Source: SAR202 cluster bacterium (GTDB taxonomy: Bacteria; Chloroflexota; Dehalococcoidia; SAR202; CAJWER01). From it: DNA of 9,361 bases. The notes under the pieces were generated by a model. That model was not told the origin of the DNA, did not search any database, and was given only the letters and a program-made list of their open reading frames with translations. The stretch is taken from assembly GCA_030740335.1 (NCBI GenBank), contig JASLXL010000245.1:1-9361 (forward strand), in the 5' to 3' direction. The position numbers and the translations under genes are program-made. This document shows, one piece after another, positions 5,266-9,361 of the stretch (position 1 is its first letter; each line of letters starts with the position of its first letter).

Positions 5266-6744
5266 TTGATCGACAGTACAGTAGCAATCCTGATCACAGC
5301 TATAGTAGCAGCCGCGTTTGCGGCGGCCGGGGTAGCCTATGTCCGGAGAGGCAGTCTCAGCATCGAGGACTATCTGGTCGCCCGCGGCACCACGGACAGC
5401 ACGGTGGCGACCGCCACTCTGGTGGCCTCCGTCATCGGGGCCTGGGTGCTGCTCAGTCCGGCCGAGGCAGGGACCTGGGCGGGTCTTGTGGCCCTCATCG
5501 GCTACGGGATCGGTCAGGCCGCGCCCCTGGTGGCGTTCATATTTGTCGGTCCGCGGATGCGCCGGCTAATGCCACAGGGCCACTCCCTCACCGAGTACGT
5601 GAAGCACAGATACGGCCCCGCCATGCACCTGTTCACCCTGGGTGTCATCGTCTTCTATATGTTCGTATTCTTGTCGGCCGAGCTTACGGGCATCGCCAAG
5701 GCCTTTGAGTTGCTGGCGGGTACCAACCTGTGGATAACGGCCCTCATCATCGGCCTCCTCACCGCGGGCTACACCGCATACGGCGGACTCCGAGCCTCCA
5801 TATTCACCGACACGGTACAGTTCGTGATGATACTCCCCCTGCTGTTGATCGCCTTCCTGGCCGCCGTGTCCTACCTGGACGGCTTCGGGGATGCGCTGGC
5901 GCCAATCCGCGAGGATAGCTCCCACCTCCTGTCGCTGACGCATCGGCCGGGGGTCGAGTTCGGCATTACGCTGATCATTGCAATCCTAGCCGCCAACATG
6001 TTCCATCAGGGCTTCTGGCAGCGAGTCTACTCCAGTCGCAACGAGACCTCGCTTCGACGCGGATTTGCAATGTCAGGGGCCATAGTAGTGCCGGTGATCA
6101 TCCTCATCGGCATGCTAGGCATCATGGCTGTCGGACGCGGGATCGGCCTCGCCGACTCACCGGTGGCGCTGTTTTGGCTGGTACGAGAGATAGCGCCTAC
6201 CTGGGTGCTGGTGGCTGTACTGTTGCTGGCCCTGATGCTGGTGATGTCCAGCCTGGATACGCTGCTAAACGGTATTGCCAGTGCCGTGGTTACCGATCTA
6301 TCGGGCTTCAGGGCAAACATCAATGCCGCGGGGCTCCTGCGGTTCTCCCGTGGGATAACAGTCGCGCTGATACTACCCGCGATTCTCATCGCCTCCCAGG
6401 GATATAGCGTCCTCTACCTGTTCCTAATCGCAGACATGGTATGTGCCGCCGCCGTGTTCCCCGTGTTCTGGGGGCTTTACTCCAAACGTTTTTCGGGCGG
6501 AGCGGCTGTCGCCAGTTCCATCGCTGGCCTGGTGGCGGGGATACTCTTTTTCCCCACGACCGAAGCTCCGTACCTGACAGGATGGATCAGGGACATCGAC
6601 TGGGCTACCCAACTAGTGGTTAGCTTCGCCGCCGCCACCGGAGTCTCAGTGCTCATGGGCCTCGTACTCACGGCCCTGACGCGGACATCGTCACCCTTCG
6701 ATTTCGCCCGGCTCAAAGACGAGGTGCGCTTGATCCCGGAGTAG
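5266..6744 (+). CDS. Sodium:solute symporter (SSS family), predicted thiamine or precursor uptake
   Basis: 492-residue integral membrane transporter of the SSS family with about 13 hydrophobic segments, the usual number. Family marks: the N-terminal segment and SLSIEDYLVA (30-39); YTAYGGLRASIFTDTVQ (169-185), the classic SSS signature region; GFWQRVYSSRN (249-259); and MSSLDTLLNG (327-336), corresponding to the Na+-site Ser/Thr motif of the family. The start is TTG at 5266, supported by AGGAGGAG 5 nt upstream. The substrate is inferred from context: a TPP riboswitch plus terminator controls it, as for ThiV-type SSS symporters, proposed in SAR11 to import the thiamine pyrimidine precursor HMP. 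Motifs alone cannot separate thiamine, HMP or another pyrimidine. The gene stands alone, with no thi genes beside it, which fits salvage. Family very sure, substrate moderately. Confidence 0.9.
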   Translation: MIDSTVAILITAIVAAAFAAAGVAYVRRGSLSIEDYLVARGTTDSTVATATLVASVIGAWVLLSPAEAGTWAGLVALIGYGIGQAAPLVAFIFVGPRMRRLMPQGHSLTEYVKHRYGPAMHLFTLGVIVFYMFVFLSAELTGIAKAFELLAGTNLWITALIIGLLTAGYTAYGGLRASIFTDTVQFVMILPLLLIAFLAAVSYLDGFGDALAPIREDSSHLLSLTHRPGVEFGITLIIAILAANMFHQGFWQRVYSSRNETSLRRGFAMSGAIVVPVIILIGMLGIMAVGRGIGLADSPVALFWLVREIAPTWVLVAVLLLALMLVMSSLDTLLNGIASAVVTDLSGFRANINAAGLLRFSRGITVALILPAILIASQGYSVLYLFLIADMVCAAAVFPVFWGLYSKRFSGGAAVASSIAGLVAGILFFPTTEAPYLTGWIRDIDWATQLVVSFAAATGVSVLMGLVLTALTRTSSPFDFARLKDEVRLIPE

Positions 6745-6754
6745 GAGAGGTCTG

Positions 6755-6818
6755 CCGCAGAGTGCGCGGAGAGTACAGAGAGTACGGATCAATGATCTTC
6801 TCTCTTTGGTCTCCGCGG
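6755..6818. repeat. Imperfect palindrome, CCGCAGAG...CTCCGCGG type
   Basis: Just after the symporter stop, CCGCAGAG (6755-6762) faces CTCCGCGG (6811-6818) with one mismatch. Inside, AGAGAG (6777-6782) pairs with CTCTCT (6800-6805). The apex holds two GATC sites around AAT. No T-tract follows, so it is not a classic terminator. It resembles the widespread GCAGAG/CTCTGC intergenic palindromes found in many environmental genomes (from memory). It fills most of the 131-bp gap before the ABC-F gene. Confidence 0.55.
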
Positions 6819-6828
6819 TGAAATCCCC

Positions 6829-6837
6829 TGGTACAAT
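6829..6837 (+). promoter_or_regulatory. Extended -10 promoter candidate for the ABC-F gene
   Basis: TGGTACAAT has the extended -10 form. The best -35-like hexamer (TTGGTC, 6807-6812) is about 20 bp away and weak. Initiation near 6844 gives a leader of about 32 nt. No Shine-Dalgarno is obvious before the ATG at 6876. Confidence 0.4.
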
Positions 6838-6875
6838 GTAACTGTTGCCTCACTACCTTAACCGGCGTTGCCACT

Positions 6876-8762
6876 ATGCCACTGCTGACAGCTTCGGGCC
6901 TGACCGTGTCATTCGGCGAGCTGGAGATATTCTCCGATGTATCGCTGGAGGTGCCTGAACGCGCCCGAATTGGAATGGTAGGTCCCAACGGGGGCGGCAA
7001 AACCTCGCTGCTCAGGGTATTGGTCGAAGAGACGGAGCCCCAGGGCGGCAACGTGCATCGCTCCGGCGGCCTTCGGATCGGCTACGTGCCTCAGACAACG
7101 GGCGCGCTTTCCGGCGGCACCATCACCGACGAGATCATGTTGGCCTTTTCCGGCCTGATCGACCTCGAAGACTCCCTGGCAAACAGCGCCACGGACGTGG
7201 AGCGAGCAACCGACGAACAGAGGCGTGGCGTGGAGCGGCGGTATGCCCAGTTGCTGGAACGCTACGAGGCCCTTGGCGGGTACGATTACCACTCTCGCCT
7301 GGAGCGGGTCGCGGATGGTATCGGCCTGGACGAAAAGACCCTCAAACTCCAAGCCGCTTCCGCTTCAGGCGGAGAGCTAACACGCGCGGCTTTGGCGCGA
7401 GCGTTGCTCGCAGAACCCGACCTGCTGGTACTCGACGAACCCACGAACTATCTCGACTTCAAGGGTATCGCCTGGCTCGAGGATTACCTGGAGAAGTCCC
7501 GGCGCGCGTTCGTCGTCGTTTCTCACGACCGCTATTTCCTCGACCGAGTGGCAGGCCAGCTCTGGGAGCTGGAACGCGGCCGGTTAAGAACGTATCGCGG
7601 CAACTACACGTTTTATCGCACACAGCGAGCGGAGCGTGCGGAGCGGCAGGTCAAGGAGCACGATCGGCAGCAGGAGTTCATCGCCAAAGAACAGTACTTT
7701 ATCGACCGATTCAAGGCCGGCCAGAGATCACGACAGGCCAAGGACCGGGAAAAGAAGCTGGCGAGGCTGGAGCTTATCGAGGCGCCAGATACACGGGAGC
7801 CAGGGATGCGGGTGGCCTCCGTCAGGGCCAAGCGGACACCCCGGGTAGTCGTGAACATGCGAGATCTCAAGGTCGGGTTTGTCGAGGACGGACGGGAGAA
7901 TGAGCTGCTGTCCATCACCAAGATGCAACTCGTCCGAGAATCACGAACAGCGGTCATCGGCAGCAACGGCGCGGGCAAGTCTACACTCGTCAAAACAATC
8001 CTGGGCGAGGTATCGCCGCTGGCCGGCTCGGTGAACATCGGGGCCGGGGTCGAGGTGGGCTACCATCGGCAGGGAGCTGAAGACCTGCCCTCGTCAGGGA
8101 CGGTGATAGAGGCGATGCTTCAGATACGAAACATCCCGCCCGCCGACGAGCGAAACTACCTGGCGAGGTTCCTATTTCAGGGCGACGACGTGTTCAAGGA
8201 CATGTCAGCGCTGAGCGGCGGAGAGCGGACCCGGCTGGCGATAGCTCGGCTACTGACCAGGTCGCCCAGCCTGCTGGTGCTGGACGAGCCTACTACCCAC
8301 CTGGACATCCCCAGCAGGGAGGCCCTGGAGGAGGTGCTGTCGGAGTACGACGGCACGCTGCTATTCGTGTCTCACGACAGGCGGCTAATATCGCTACTTG
8401 CCGAGCAGCTCATCATCGTCGAGGACGGTGGGGCCCGTCTATTTGAGGGTAGTTTCGATGAGTGGGCTTCCGATGGGGAAACTACCCCTGAAAAGATCGC
8501 GCCTATCGCCCAACTGCAGCCAACAAAACGGCGGGTAGGCTCGACAAGGAACAAGCACAAGGTTGCACGCCGGCGCGAGGTCGCGAAGGGCCTCGACCAG
8601 GAGAAGGTCATATCCGACCTGGAGGAGCGCCTCGCGAAGTTGGAAGCGGATCTGCAGACAGCCTCCGAGAGCCAGGCCGTGGACGAGGTAGCCCGCCTGG
8701 GCAAGGAGCACGACACCACCCGCGACGACCTGGAACGCGCCTGGGGCGAGTGGGGTGGATAG
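6876..8762 (+). CDS. ABC-F family ATPase (Uup/EttA-like ribosome-associated factor)
   Basis: 628-residue protein with two ABC ATPase domains in tandem and no membrane segments, the ABC-F layout. Domain 1: Walker A GPNGGGKT (36-43), signature ASGGE (163-167), Walker B LLVLDEPTN (183-191), H-loop VSHDRYFLD (215-223). A charged Arg/Lys/Gln/Glu-rich linker follows (about 245-305). Domain 2: Walker A GSNGAGKST (362-370), signature LSGGE (446-450), Walker B LLVLDEPTTHLD (466-477), H-loop VSHDRR (498-503). The C-terminal region from about 565 is basic, then a Glu/Lys/Leu coiled coil, as in Uup. Family members bind the ribosomal E site and relieve stalled or misfolded translation states; some protect against antibiotics. 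The first signature has Ala for Leu; all catalytic residues look intact. No clear ribosome binding site. A membrane-protein gene follows 36 nt later. Confidence 0.92.
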   Translation: MPLLTASGLTVSFGELEIFSDVSLEVPERARIGMVGPNGGGKTSLLRVLVEETEPQGGNVHRSGGLRIGYVPQTTGALSGGTITDEIMLAFSGLIDLEDSLANSATDVERATDEQRRGVERRYAQLLERYEALGGYDYHSRLERVADGIGLDEKTLKLQAASASGGELTRAALARALLAEPDLLVLDEPTNYLDFKGIAWLEDYLEKSRRAFVVVSHDRYFLDRVAGQLWELERGRLRTYRGNYTFYRTQRAERAERQVKEHDRQQEFIAKEQYFIDRFKAGQRSRQAKDREKKLARLELIEAPDTREPGMRVASVRAKRTPRVVVNMRDLKVGFVEDGRENELLSITKMQLVRESRTAVIGSNGAGKSTLVKTILGEVSPLAGSVNIGAGVEVGYHRQGAEDLPSSGTVIEAMLQIRNIPPADERNYLARFLFQGDDVFKDMSALSGGERTRLAIARLLTRSPSLLVLDEPTTHLDIPSREALEEVLSEYDGTLLFVSHDRRLISLLAEQLIIVEDGGARLFEGSFDEWASDGETTPEKIAPIAQLQPTKRRVGSTRNKHKVARRREVAKGLDQEKVISDLEERLAKLEADLQTASESQAVDEVARLGKEHDTTRDDLERAWGEWGG

Positions 8763-8798
8763 TAATAGGTGACCATCAAGCTTGGGGGTTAAGCGACG

Positions 8799-9326
8799 AT
8801 GAAGACGATTCTTCGCTTGCTCGCATTGGTAGCCGGAGTGTATGTAGGCTTCCGATTCCCCGATATCGATCAGCGCACCGATCTTCTGGTGCATCGCTCG
8901 ATCATCACGCACGGACTGCTCGCGCCCCTACTGTTATACGCAGTGCTAGGTTCACGGCGGAGTCCAGCCCCCGCTCGGCTATTCGTAGCAGGCGCCGCGC
9001 TGGCCGTGGCGGTCCACCTAAGCTATGACCTGTTCCCCAGGGTGTGGTGGCGTCACGCGCTGATCCACTTGCCGCCGTATGGCTGGACACCACCCATCGT
9101 ATCCTGGGTATGGATCGCGCTCAGCATCGTCGTGTGCTTCTCCATCGCTCTCAAGACCGCGCAGGGCTGGAAGGGAACTGCAATGATATTCATCTGCAGT
9201 GCTGCGATGTTCAGCTATTCGATACCAACAGAACATTCGCCGTGGAGGCCACTCGCAGCGGCGATTGTGGGCATTGCTATCGCGATCGTACTAGCAGCCA
9301 GGCGAACGAATCGAGTCGGGTTTTAG
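8799..9326 (+). CDS. Small membrane protein with YdjM-like metal-binding motifs
   Basis: 175-residue membrane protein with about five hydrophobic segments. Polar motifs sit between them: PDID (21-24), HRSIITH (32-38) and HLSYDLFP (73-80). This order of Asp, HRxxTH and HxxxD recalls the YdjM/DUF457 family, annotated as membrane-bound metal-dependent hydrolases, where these residues are thought to bind metal. The match is by motif order only and is moderate. In YdjM the block is usually HRxxTHS; here Gly follows the second His. The start is ATG at 8799: an in-frame TAA lies 6 nt upstream, so no longer form exists. The ribosome binding site is weak (GGGGG about 11 nt upstream). It lies 36 nt after the ABC-F gene and is probably co-transcribed. 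The substrate is unknown. The last 35 bases of the window hold nothing I recognise. Confidence 0.65.
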   Translation: MKTILRLLALVAGVYVGFRFPDIDQRTDLLVHRSIITHGLLAPLLLYAVLGSRRSPAPARLFVAGAALAVAVHLSYDLFPRVWWRHALIHLPPYGWTPPIVSWVWIALSIVVCFSIALKTAQGWKGTAMIFICSAAMFSYSIPTEHSPWRPLAAAIVGIAIAIVLAARRTNRVGF

Positions 9327-9361
9327 ACGTGACGGGTCCTTAACCACCGAAAATGCGTAGC

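Noticed and set aside
5566..5943. Minus-strand 125-codon frame inside the symporter gene
   Set aside because: Shadow of the symporter reading frame, Gln/Gly/Glu-rich, with no recognisable domain.
7613..8038. Minus-strand 141-codon frame inside the ABC-F gene
   Set aside because: Antisense to the linker and second Walker A of a well-supported ABC-F protein; Ser/Arg-rich shadow.

Overview
The window reads as a chromosomal segment from an uncultured, moderately GC-rich bacterium. My best guess is the Chloroflexota, Dehalococcoidia or SAR202 side. That rests on a cytosolic reductive-dehalogenase-like Fe-S protein, mixed ATG/GTG/TTG starts, and palindromic intergenic repeats of a kind I recall from that group. 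This placement is inference and no marker gene here proves it.

Layout. On the minus strand, reading leftwards from about 4.9 kb: rsmG (16S rRNA m7G527 methyltransferase), an LPG-synthase/flippase-type membrane protein, a reductive-dehalogenase-like 4Fe-4S protein with a 67-codon ORF joined to it by a GTGA stop/start overlap, a gene-free stretch (983-1426) with palindromic repeats and a structured leader, and the N-terminal 327 codons of ilvD (dihydroxy-acid dehydratase), cut by the window edge. On the plus strand from about 5.0 kb: a promoter, a TPP riboswitch, an intrinsic terminator, a sodium:solute symporter gene, a short palindromic spacer with a promoter, an ABC-F ATPase gene, and a small membrane protein with YdjM-like His/Asp motifs.

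The clearest regulatory unit is at 5006-6744. A TTGACA/TAGACT promoter (17-bp spacer) lies just upstream of a complete TPP aptamer. A rho-independent terminator follows, then a TTG-started SSS-family symporter behind a strong Shine-Dalgarno. This predicts uptake of thiamine or a thiamine precursor that is switched off when TPP is plentiful, like the ThiV-type symporters. No thiamine-biosynthesis gene is visible nearby.

The rest is mostly ordinary housekeeping. The less ordinary items are the RdhA-like protein with no TAT signal and no RdhB-type partner, its coupled small ORF, the hairpin-rich ilvD leader with a terminator-like element about 120 nt before the start codon, and two families of intergenic palindromes. 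I saw no CRISPR array, transposase, phage gene, tRNA or rRNA, and no clear defence system.
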